Of a stretch of DNA of 64,000 nucleotides, positions 15,593-22,781 are shown in pieces. The notes under the pieces were generated by a model, which did not search any database, was not told the DNA's origin, and saw only the letters and a list, made by a program, of their open reading frames with translations. Each line of letters starts with the position of its first letter. The stretch's first letter is position 1. This stretch comes from Mesorhizobium sp. B4-1-3 (GTDB lineage: Bacteria > Pseudomonadota > Alphaproteobacteria > Rhizobiales > Rhizobiaceae): the NCBI RefSeq assembly GCF_006439355.1, contig NZ_VFTG01000001.1, positions 310,001 to 374,000 of the forward strand. The letters are read 5' to 3'. The position numbers were made by a program, and so were the translations under genes.

Positions 15593-17115
15593 GCGCCGAG
15601 GAGCTCAGCCCTGCCCTGCTCGGCCGATTGCCGTCGGAGGTGCGCAAGCCGGGTTACGACCGCGCCACGCTGAAGCCTGGGATCGCCCATATCGGCGTCG
15701 GCGCCTTCCACCGTTGCCATCAGGCCGAATACACCGACGACCTGCTGGCGAAGGATTTCGGCCACTGGGGGCTGGTCGGCATCAACATCCGCCCTCCCTT
15801 GCTGACCGACACGCTGGGACGCCAGGACGGCCTCTACACGCGTCTCATCCGCCAGAACGACGAGCTCGAAGCGCGTGTTGTCGGCAGCATCGTGCGCGTC
15901 GTCGACAGCCAGGAAAGTGCCGCGCCGGCGCTGGAAGTGCTCGCCTCGCCCGAGATCGAGATGGTCACGATGACGGTGACCGAGAAAGGCTATTGCCACA
16001 TCCCCTCGAGCGGCGCGCTCGACCTCGGCCATCCCGATATCGTCCACGATCTCTCCAACCCTGAGACGCCGCGCAGCGTACCCGGCATTCTGGCGCGCGC
16101 GCTGGAATTGCGCATGCTCGCGCAGGGCCGGCCGGTGACGCTGCTATCCTGCGACAACATCCCCAGCAACGGCATCATCCTCGGCAATGTCGTGCGCGCA
16201 TTCGCCAAACGGCGCGGCGGGAAGCTGGCGGACTGGATCGAGGCTAACGTCGCCTTCCCCTCGGCTATGGTCGACCGCATCGCGCCGGCGACGACCGAGG
16301 CCGATATCGACACGGTCGAGCGGCGCTTCGGATACCGCGACGGCGCCGTGGTGGTGGGCGAGCGCTTCCGCCAATGGGTGATCGAGAACCGCTTCGCCGG
16401 CCGCGTGCCGCGCTGGGATCTTGTCGGCGCGACCTTCGTCGACGACGTCACGCCATTCGAGCATCTCAAGATGCGCGTGCTGAACGGCGCCCAGACGACG
16501 CTCAGCTATCTCGGCGTTCTGGGCGGCTTTGAGCATACGTTCGAGACGATCGCCGACCCGCTTCTGGCCCGTTTCGTCAGCCGCATGCTGACCGAGGAAA
16601 CATTGCCGACGTTGATGCCTGTGCCGGGTGTCGCGCCAGCCGCCTATGTCGAGCAGAGCTTGTCGCGTCTCACCAATACCGCGATCCGCCACCGCAATCA
16701 CCAGATCGCCACGGACGGTTCGCAGAAGATCGTGCAGCGCCTGCTCAACCCGATCCGCGATCGCCTGGCGAAAGGCGAGAGCATCGCGCTCCTCTCGGTG
16801 CCGGTCGCCGGCTGGATGGCTTATCTGATCAAGGCTTCCACCCGCTTCGGCCGAGGCTGGCAGGTGTCCGATCCGTTTGCCGACAAGATCGCTGCCATTG
16901 CCGACCGCATCGGTTCGGACAGCAAAGCGCTCGCCGATTCGATCCTCGCCATCGACGCTGTCTTCGACCCGTCCTTGACCGCCAACGCGACATTCCGGGC
17001 GCATGTCATCGCCGGGCTCGATGGCCTGCTCTCGAACGATCCGATGGGCTTTGTCGGACAAGTCTGCGCTGGGCCAACCGATGCGCGGTTGAAGCAGCCG
17101 TCGCGATCTGCATAG
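15589..17115 (+). CDS. Mannitol dehydrogenase / fructuronate reductase family protein
   Basis: A 508-residue long-chain polyol dehydrogenase (mannitol dehydrogenase family: MtlK, UxuB, DalD). The N-terminal nucleotide-binding part contains IAHIGVGAFHRCHQAEY near residue 32 and MVTMTVTEKGYCH; the C-terminal part has the family segment FEHLKMRVLNGAQTTLSYLG with the catalytic Lys and Asn. I start at the GTG at 15589, which overlaps the SDR stop codon and follows GGAGCC. The reaction is NAD-dependent interconversion of a polyol or uronate and its keto form; the particular substrate cannot be fixed here. Confidence 0.92.
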   Translation: MSAEELSPALLGRLPSEVRKPGYDRATLKPGIAHIGVGAFHRCHQAEYTDDLLAKDFGHWGLVGINIRPPLLTDTLGRQDGLYTRLIRQNDELEARVVGSIVRVVDSQESAAPALEVLASPEIEMVTMTVTEKGYCHIPSSGALDLGHPDIVHDLSNPETPRSVPGILARALELRMLAQGRPVTLLSCDNIPSNGIILGNVVRAFAKRRGGKLADWIEANVAFPSAMVDRIAPATTEADIDTVERRFGYRDGAVVVGERFRQWVIENRFAGRVPRWDLVGATFVDDVTPFEHLKMRVLNGAQTTLSYLGVLGGFEHTFETIADPLLARFVSRMLTEETLPTLMPVPGVAPAAYVEQSLSRLTNTAIRHRNHQIATDGSQKIVQRLLNPIRDRLAKGESIALLSVPVAGWMAYLIKASTRFGRGWQVSDPFADKIAAIADRIGSDSKALADSILAIDAVFDPSLTANATFRAHVIAGLDGLLSNDPMGFVGQVCAGPTDARLKQPSRSA

Positions 17116-17134
17116 TTAGGAACTGGGAGGGATC

Positions 17135-18046
17135 ATGAAGCTTGGACTGCTGACAGCACCGTTTCCGGATACGCCGCTCGGCGAGGTCGCCGACTGGGCG
17201 CGCTCGGCCGGCTTCGAAGCGCTGGAAATCGCCTGCTGGCCGAAGATCTCTGGAGCAAGTCGTCGCTATGCCGGCACCAGCCATATCGACGTGGACGTCT
17301 CGGCCGCTGAGGCCAAGGACATTGCCGCCGGGCTTGCCGGCAAGGGCCTGGCCGTCTCGGGCCTCGGCTTCTACCCCAATCCGCTCCATCCCGACCGGGC
17401 GCATCGCGAAGCGGTGATCGACCATCTGAAGAAGGTGATCGTGCTGGCGAGCCGCATGGGTGTCTCCCTCGTCAACACCTTCTGCGGCGGCGATGCTTCG
17501 AAGACTATCGACGCCAACTGGGAGAACGCGCAGAAGATTTGGCCGGCGATCATCGCCCATGCCGGCGAGCATGGCGTGAAGCTCGCCTTCGAGAACTGCC
17601 CGATGATCTTCAGCTATGACGAATGGCCGGGCGGACATAACATCGCCTACTCGCCCTATGTCTGGCGTCGCATCCTGGAAGCCTGGGGCGGCGATGTTGG
17701 CATGAATTTCGACCCCTCGCATCTCGTCTGGCAGATGATCGACCAGGAGCGCTTCATCCGCGAGTTCGGCGCAAACATGCTCCATGTGCATGCCAAGGAC
17801 CTGATGATTGATCATGATGGTTTGTACGAGCGCGGAATCCTTTCGGCTGGCATAGGCTGGCAGGTGCCGCGCATGCCGGGACTTGGGGACATCGATTGGA
17901 GCAGGATTTTTTCGGGCCTCTACCGGGCCGGATATGACGGGCCGGTCATCATCGAGCATGAGGACCGGCGCTTCGAGGGGACGGACGAAAAGGTCAAGCG
18001 GGGCTTTCTGCTTGCCCGCGACGTGCTGCGCCCCTTCATCAAATGA
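17135..18046 (+). CDS. Sugar phosphate isomerase/epimerase (AP endonuclease 2 family)
   Basis: A 303-residue TIM-barrel protein of the xylose isomerase-like group. Metal-binding residues are seen along the barrel: the Glu in KLAFENCP, the Asp/His pair in GMNFDPSHLVW, the LHVHAKD segment and the Glu in GPVIIEHED near the end. GGGAGGGATC precedes the ATG, 19 bases after the mannitol dehydrogenase gene. Enzymes of this group interconvert keto-sugars or inosose derivatives. It sits between the two dehydrogenases and the CUT2 transporter, so I infer a step in the same pathway. Confidence 0.88.
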   Translation: MKLGLLTAPFPDTPLGEVADWARSAGFEALEIACWPKISGASRRYAGTSHIDVDVSAAEAKDIAAGLAGKGLAVSGLGFYPNPLHPDRAHREAVIDHLKKVIVLASRMGVSLVNTFCGGDASKTIDANWENAQKIWPAIIAHAGEHGVKLAFENCPMIFSYDEWPGGHNIAYSPYVWRRILEAWGGDVGMNFDPSHLVWQMIDQERFIREFGANMLHVHAKDLMIDHDGLYERGILSAGIGWQVPRMPGLGDIDWSRIFSGLYRAGYDGPVIIEHEDRRFEGTDEKVKRGFLLARDVLRPFIK

Positions 18047-18118
18047 CCAAAAGCTTGGCTCCGACCGCGTCGGAGGCCTGGAACTGAACTGAAAAGATCA
18101 ATGTGGAGGAGTACTGAA

Positions 18119-19153
18119 ATGAAAAGACAACTGACCGCGGCCTCGCTTCTTGCCGGCGCTGCCCTGCTTGCCTCGGTGGGCGCCTCAGTCGCCGCCGGCA
18201 AGTACACGATCGGCATTTCCAACACCGTGCAGGGCAATGGCTGGCGCGAGGAGATGATCTGCGCCATGAAGGCGCAGGCGCTGGCTTCCGGCGAGGTGGC
18301 GAAGCTCAACATCGCCCACCGCAACACCGACGCCGCCGGCCAGCTCGAGGACATCCGCAACCTGATCAGCGCCAAGGTCGACGCCATCGTCGTCAACCCG
18401 GCCGATCCGGCGGGCATCAAGGCAGGCCTCGAGGAAGCCACCAAGGCCGGCATCGTCGTCGTCGCCGTCGACCAGGCGGTGACGGAGCCGTCCGCTTACA
18501 TCATCTCCAACAACCAGGAGCAATATGCCTATCTCGGCGCCAAGTGGCTGTTCCAGCAGATGGGCGGCAAGGGCGAGGTGTTCTACATGCGGGGCGCGGC
18601 CGGCGCTTCGGCCGACAGCGACCGCGACAAAGGCTTCAAGAAGGCGCTTGCCGAATTCCCCGACGTGAAGGTCGCGCAGGAAGTCTTCACCGGCTGGCAG
18701 CAGGACCAGGCCAAGCAGCAGATCCTGTCCTTCCTCGCCACCGGCACTCCGATCAACGGCATCTGGACCTCCGGCATCGACAATGTGATCGTCGATGCGC
18801 TGGTCGAGCAGCAGGCGCCGATGGTGCCGGTCGTGGGCGCCGACAATGCCGGCTTCGTCGGCCAGTTGAGCTCGGTCAAGGGCCTGGTGGGTGCGGCCGT
18901 CACCAATCCCGGCTCCATCGGCGGCGCCGGCGTGACCCTGGCGCTGCAGATCCTCGACGGCAAGAAGCCCGCGCAGCACACCGTTCTGGTCCAGCCGCAG
19001 CTCTGGGAGAACGCCACCGAAGAAGGCAAGGCCAAGCTGAAGAGCGTCGTCGACCCTTCGCTCAGCCCCGAATGGCCGGTCTCGATCTCGATCCCGGATT
19101 GGACGACCTACACCAAGGAGCAGATCGTGGCCTGCAAGGGCCCGGGCGAATAA
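18119..19153 (+). CDS. CUT2 sugar ABC transporter substrate-binding protein
   Basis: A 344-residue periplasmic binding protein of the RbsB/Peripla_BP_4 type. The signal peptide MKRQLTAASLLAGAALLASV is cut near SVAAG. The mature chain opens KYTIGISNTVQGNGWREEM, and has DAIVVNPADPAGIKAGLEEA and the hinge VPVVGADNAGFVGQL. GGAGGAG lies seven bases before the ATG. It is the first gene of the CUT2 transporter and is followed by a hairpin (19178-19205) that may protect or terminate its mRNA. Confidence 0.93.
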   Translation: MKRQLTAASLLAGAALLASVGASVAAGKYTIGISNTVQGNGWREEMICAMKAQALASGEVAKLNIAHRNTDAAGQLEDIRNLISAKVDAIVVNPADPAGIKAGLEEATKAGIVVVAVDQAVTEPSAYIISNNQEQYAYLGAKWLFQQMGGKGEVFYMRGAAGASADSDRDKGFKKALAEFPDVKVAQEVFTGWQQDQAKQQILSFLATGTPINGIWTSGIDNVIVDALVEQQAPMVPVVGADNAGFVGQLSSVKGLVGAAVTNPGSIGGAGVTLALQILDGKKPAQHTVLVQPQLWENATEEGKAKLKSVVDPSLSPEWPVSISIPDWTTYTKEQIVACKGPGE

Positions 19154-19177
19154 GCGCCTGATCCGCACGCAAGCGCG

Positions 19178-19205
19178 AGGACGCTGGACCAAGGTCTGGC
19201 GTCCT
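19178..19205 (+). terminator. Stem-loop after the binding-protein gene (attenuator-like)
   Basis: AGGACGC (19178-19184) pairs with GCGTCCT (19199-19205); ACC and GGT can extend it inside, and GCAAG with CTTGC outside. No U-run follows. Hairpins after the first, highly expressed binding-protein gene are common in ABC operons and favour its mRNA over the downstream genes. Confidence 0.5.
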
Positions 19206-19254
19206 TGCCATTTGATTTGGCACGCATAATTTGAGCCATTAGATCGAGAGCGCT

Positions 19255-20799
19255 TTGACCACCAATCCCCTCCTCGACGCCACCGGCGTTGCGAAGAACT
19301 ACGGCGCTGTCGCCGCGCTGCGCAACACCTCGCTGTCCGTGCTGCCGGGCGAGGTGCATGCGCTGATGGGCGCGAACGGCGCCGGCAAGTCGACGCTGGT
19401 GAAGATCCTGACCGGCGCCATCAAGGCGGACGCCGGGCGCATCCTGATCCGTGGCCAGCAGCTCGATGTCCGCTCGCCCGCCGCCGCCCGCCGCGCCGGC
19501 TTGCTGCCGGTCTACCAGGAACCTTCGCTGATCCCCGACCTCGACGTCCTGTCCAACTTGCGGCTGACCGGCACGCCGGTCGAGCCCTTCCGCCGCTGGG
19601 TGCGCGAGCTCGGCATTCCCGACCTCGACATCCGCGAGACCGCCCGCCATATCCCTCTCGCCATCCTGCGCGTGCTCGATCTCGCCCGCGCGCTCGCCGT
19701 CGAACCCGACGTGCTTCTGCTCGACGAGATGACGGCGGCACTGCCGGCGAACCTTGCCGAGAAAGTGCTGGAAGTCGTGCGCCGCCAGGGCGACGCCGGC
19801 CGCTCCGTGATCTTCATCTCGCACCGTTTCGTCGAGATCTCGGCGCTTTGCGACCGCGCCACCGTGCTGCGCGACGGCTCCACGGTCGGCGTCGTCGACA
19901 TCGAGCCGGGCGTCGAGGAAAGAATAGTCGAGATGATGCTCGGCACCCGCATCGAGAAGACACGCGTCGCCGCGCGCGCAGCAAACGATGTGGGGATTGC
20001 CGGCGGCGGCCGTCCGCGACTGTCGGTCCGCAACCTGCAGCTCGGCACCAAGCTCAACGACGTCTCCTTCGATCTCGCCAATGGCGAGGTCGCCGGCGTC
20101 TTTGCCCTCGAGGGCCAGGGCCAGGACGAGCTCTTCGCAGCGTTGGCCGGCTCGATCCGCCCGAGCGGCGGCAGCATCGAGGTCGACGGCGCGCCGGTGA
20201 AATTCTCGCATCCGAGCGACGCCATCCAGGCCGGCATCGCCTATGTGCCGGGCGACCGCACCGAGGCTTTGGCCATGCAGCGTTCGGTGCGTGAGAACAT
20301 CGCTCTGCCCTTCAGCGCCGCGCTGCGCAAATGGGGGCCGATCCGCATGCGCCGGGAGCAGGTGGTGGTTTCCGGCGCCATCGGCAGATTGCAGATCGAC
20401 ACCCGCGCCCAGGGCGAGGTGCAGCGCCTTTCCGGCGGCAACCAGCAGAAGGTAACCATCGCCCGCTGGATCGCGGCCAACGCCCGCACCATCCTTTGCT
20501 TCGATCCGACGCGCGGCATCGATGTCGGCACCAAGCAGGAGATCTACAAGCTCCTGCGCGAGCTCGCCGGGCAGGGCAAGTCGATACTGTTCTACACATC
20601 CGAGATGGAAGAGGTGCAGCGTGTCTGCGACCGGGTCATCGTCATCTTCGGCGGCCGCGTGGTCGACACTTTCCCGGTGGAAGAAGCCGACGAAGCGGCC
20701 TTGATGCGGGCCGCCTATGGCCTGCCGCGCGGCGCGAAGGCGGACGTCGGCATCCTTGCCGAGGTCAAACCCGGATCCAGCGCGGAGGCCGCGTCATGA
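19255..20799 (+). CDS. CUT2 sugar ABC transporter ATP-binding protein (two NBDs)
   Basis: A 514-residue cytoplasmic ATPase with tandem nucleotide-binding domains, as in RbsA/MglA. Domain 1 has Walker A GANGAGKSTLVKI (near residue 40), a Q-loop (VYQEPSLIP) and Walker B LLLDEMTAAL, but its signature position reads HIPLAILRVLDLARAL, lacking LSxGQ. Domain 2 has a degenerate Walker A (ALEGQGQDELFA), a good signature LSGGNQQKVTIARW and a Walker B region CFDPTRGIDVGTK where the usual DEP is FDP. One composite ATP site is therefore intact and the other degenerate. The start is TTG at 19255. The stop overlaps the next permease by four bases. Confidence 0.92.
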   Translation: MTTNPLLDATGVAKNYGAVAALRNTSLSVLPGEVHALMGANGAGKSTLVKILTGAIKADAGRILIRGQQLDVRSPAAARRAGLLPVYQEPSLIPDLDVLSNLRLTGTPVEPFRRWVRELGIPDLDIRETARHIPLAILRVLDLARALAVEPDVLLLDEMTAALPANLAEKVLEVVRRQGDAGRSVIFISHRFVEISALCDRATVLRDGSTVGVVDIEPGVEERIVEMMLGTRIEKTRVAARAANDVGIAGGGRPRLSVRNLQLGTKLNDVSFDLANGEVAGVFALEGQGQDELFAALAGSIRPSGGSIEVDGAPVKFSHPSDAIQAGIAYVPGDRTEALAMQRSVRENIALPFSAALRKWGPIRMRREQVVVSGAIGRLQIDTRAQGEVQRLSGGNQQKVTIARWIAANARTILCFDPTRGIDVGTKQEIYKLLRELAGQGKSILFYTSEMEEVQRVCDRVIVIFGGRVVDTFPVEEADEAALMRAAYGLPRGAKADVGILAEVKPGSSAEAAS

Positions 20800-21782
20800 G
20801 CCGCTTCCTCCGCAATCAGGGCTGGGTCGCAGGTCTCTTCGCCCTGCTGATCTTCCTTTTCGTCGTCACCAAGCTGATCCAGCCCGGTTATGGCAGCGGC
20901 GACTTCGGGTCGCTCGCGCGGGCAGTCTTACCCTATGCATTCGCCGTCGCGGCTCAGACCGTCGTCGTCATCGCCGGCGGCATCGACCTTTCGGTCGCCG
21001 CCATGATGGCGCTGACCAGCGTCACCGCCGCCTCGATGATGAACGGCGCCAGCGAGGAATACGCGCTCTTCGTCGTCCCCTTCGTGCTGGCCTTGGGGCT
21101 GATGCTCGGCGCGCTGAACGGGGTCCTTATCGTCGTCACGCGGGTCCCCGACATCGTCGTCACCCTGGCAATGCTGTTCGTGCTGCAGGGCGCGGCGCTG
21201 CTCGTGCTTGAAGCGCCTGGCGGCGCCGCCGCCGAATGGCTGAAGGCAAGCGTCATCGGCACCGTGCCGATCCCCGGCCTGCCGGATTGGGCCGATGCTT
21301 GGGTTCCGAAGGCGCTGGTGCTGCTCCTCGTCTGCCTCTGCATCGTATGGATTCCGCTCCGGCGCTCGCGGCTCGGCCTCTCCATCTACGCTATCGGCAG
21401 CAACGAGCTCGCCGCCTTCCGCAGCGGCGTGCCGGTGGCGCGCACCAGAATGCTCGCCTATGCGCTCTCCGGCCTGTTCGCCGCGCTCGGCGGCCTGTCG
21501 CTGACCATCAGCACCGGCATCGGCGCGCCCATCCCCGGGCCTTATCTGCTGGCCAGCGTCGCCGCCGTGGTGCTGGGCGGCGTCGCGCTCGGCGGCGGCA
21601 AGGGCGGCCTGCTCGGCCCGATCATCGCCGTCTTCGTGCTGAGGCTGGTGCGCACCGACCTGACGCTTCTGGCCATCGATCCGAATGTCACCGCGATCAT
21701 CGAAGGCGCGATCATGGTCGCCGTCGTGATGTTCGGCGCCTTCATCACCATGCGGAGCCGCCCGGCGGGAGCAACGTCATGA
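20796..21782 (+). CDS. CUT2 sugar ABC transporter permease
   Basis: A 328-residue inner-membrane protein of the BPD_transp_2 (RbsC) family with eight to ten membrane segments. The typical VVIAGGIDLSVAAMMAL motif is near residue 60, and VVLGGVALGGGKGG near residue 265. The ATG at 20796 overlaps the stop of the ATPase gene, and its own stop overlaps the next permease. It differs from that second permease, so the transporter is a heterodimer. Confidence 0.93.
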   Translation: MSRFLRNQGWVAGLFALLIFLFVVTKLIQPGYGSGDFGSLARAVLPYAFAVAAQTVVVIAGGIDLSVAAMMALTSVTAASMMNGASEEYALFVVPFVLALGLMLGALNGVLIVVTRVPDIVVTLAMLFVLQGAALLVLEAPGGAAAEWLKASVIGTVPIPGLPDWADAWVPKALVLLLVCLCIVWIPLRRSRLGLSIYAIGSNELAAFRSGVPVARTRMLAYALSGLFAALGGLSLTISTGIGAPIPGPYLLASVAAVVLGGVALGGGKGGLLGPIIAVFVLRLVRTDLTLLAIDPNVTAIIEGAIMVAVVMFGAFITMRSRPAGATS

Positions 21783-22765
21783 CCGACATCGCGACCATGC
21801 CCCAGCCTGTCTCGTTCGGCCGCCGCCTGAAGCGTTTCATGGCGGACCGCCCGCTCATCCCGCTCATCATCCTTTTGATCATTCTCGTGGTGATCCTGCA
21901 GATCCTGCGCCCCGGCATCGTCAACGAGCGCTGGATCGCCAACACGGCGAAATTCGCCATCCCACTGGCGATCCTCGCCGGCTGCCAGACCATGACGATG
22001 CTGACCGGCGGCATCGACCTTTCCGTCGGCACGGTGGCGACGATGAGCGCCTTCATCATGGCCACCCAGATCGTCAACCAGGATCCGGCGGTGGCGTTCC
22101 TGCTGGCCATGCTGCCCGCCCTGCTGATCGGCCTCGTCAACGGCATCGGCGTCGGCGTGTTCCGCGTGCATCCGCTGATCATGACGCTCGGTACCAGCCT
22201 GATCGGCACTGGCTTCCTGCAGGTCTATCAGCGCACGGTGATCGCCTCCGGCGCGAAAATCCCGGATTTCCTCAACTGGCTGGGCACCGGCCTCACCTAC
22301 GGCTTTCCCAACGCGCTCTTCCTGTTCATGCCGGTGGCGGTGCTGATCGTCTTCATGCTGAACCGCACCGGCTTCGGCCGCCTGCTCTATGCCGTCGGCG
22401 ACAATGAGCGCGCTGCGCGCTTGTCAGGCGTGCGCTACTGGCAGGTGATCACGGCGCTCTACGTCCTATCCAGCCTGCTCGCCGGCATCACCGGCCTGCT
22501 CTATATCGGCCTTATCAAGGCGCCATCGCTGTCGCTCGCCGAACCGCTGGTGCTGCCTTCGGTGGCCGCGGCCGTCATCGGCGGCACCTCGATCTTCGGC
22601 GGCCGCGGCGGCTATACCGGCACCATCATCGGCGCGCTGATCCTGACCGTGCTGACGACGCTGCTCACCATCCTGCAGATGCCCGAAGGCGGCCGCCGCA
22701 TCCTGTTCGGCTTCATCGTGCTGTTCGTGACCGCGGCGTATCTGCGGATCGTCGAGGAGCGGTAG
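21779..22765 (+). CDS. CUT2 sugar ABC transporter permease
   Basis: A 328-residue BPD_transp_2 permease. After a cytoplasmic N-terminus it has a long first helix at LIPLIILLIILVVILQIL and the family motif MTMLTGGIDLSVGTVATM near residue 80, with GGTSIFGGRGGYTGT late in the chain. It overlaps the preceding permease by four bases and ends the CUT2 operon, convergent with nasA. Confidence 0.93.
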   Translation: MTDIATMPQPVSFGRRLKRFMADRPLIPLIILLIILVVILQILRPGIVNERWIANTAKFAIPLAILAGCQTMTMLTGGIDLSVGTVATMSAFIMATQIVNQDPAVAFLLAMLPALLIGLVNGIGVGVFRVHPLIMTLGTSLIGTGFLQVYQRTVIASGAKIPDFLNWLGTGLTYGFPNALFLFMPVAVLIVFMLNRTGFGRLLYAVGDNERAARLSGVRYWQVITALYVLSSLLAGITGLLYIGLIKAPSLSLAEPLVLPSVAAAVIGGTSIFGGRGGYTGTIIGALILTVLTTLLTILQMPEGGRRILFGFIVLFVTAAYLRIVEER

Positions 22766-22781
22766 AGCCGGCGCACGGCTC
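22765..22781. terminator. Hairpin between convergent CUT2 and nas operons
   Basis: GAGCCG (22765-22770) pairs with CGGCTC (22776-22781) around a five-base loop. The genes on both strands end at this hairpin, so it could act in both directions, but neither side has a clear U-run. Confidence 0.4.
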
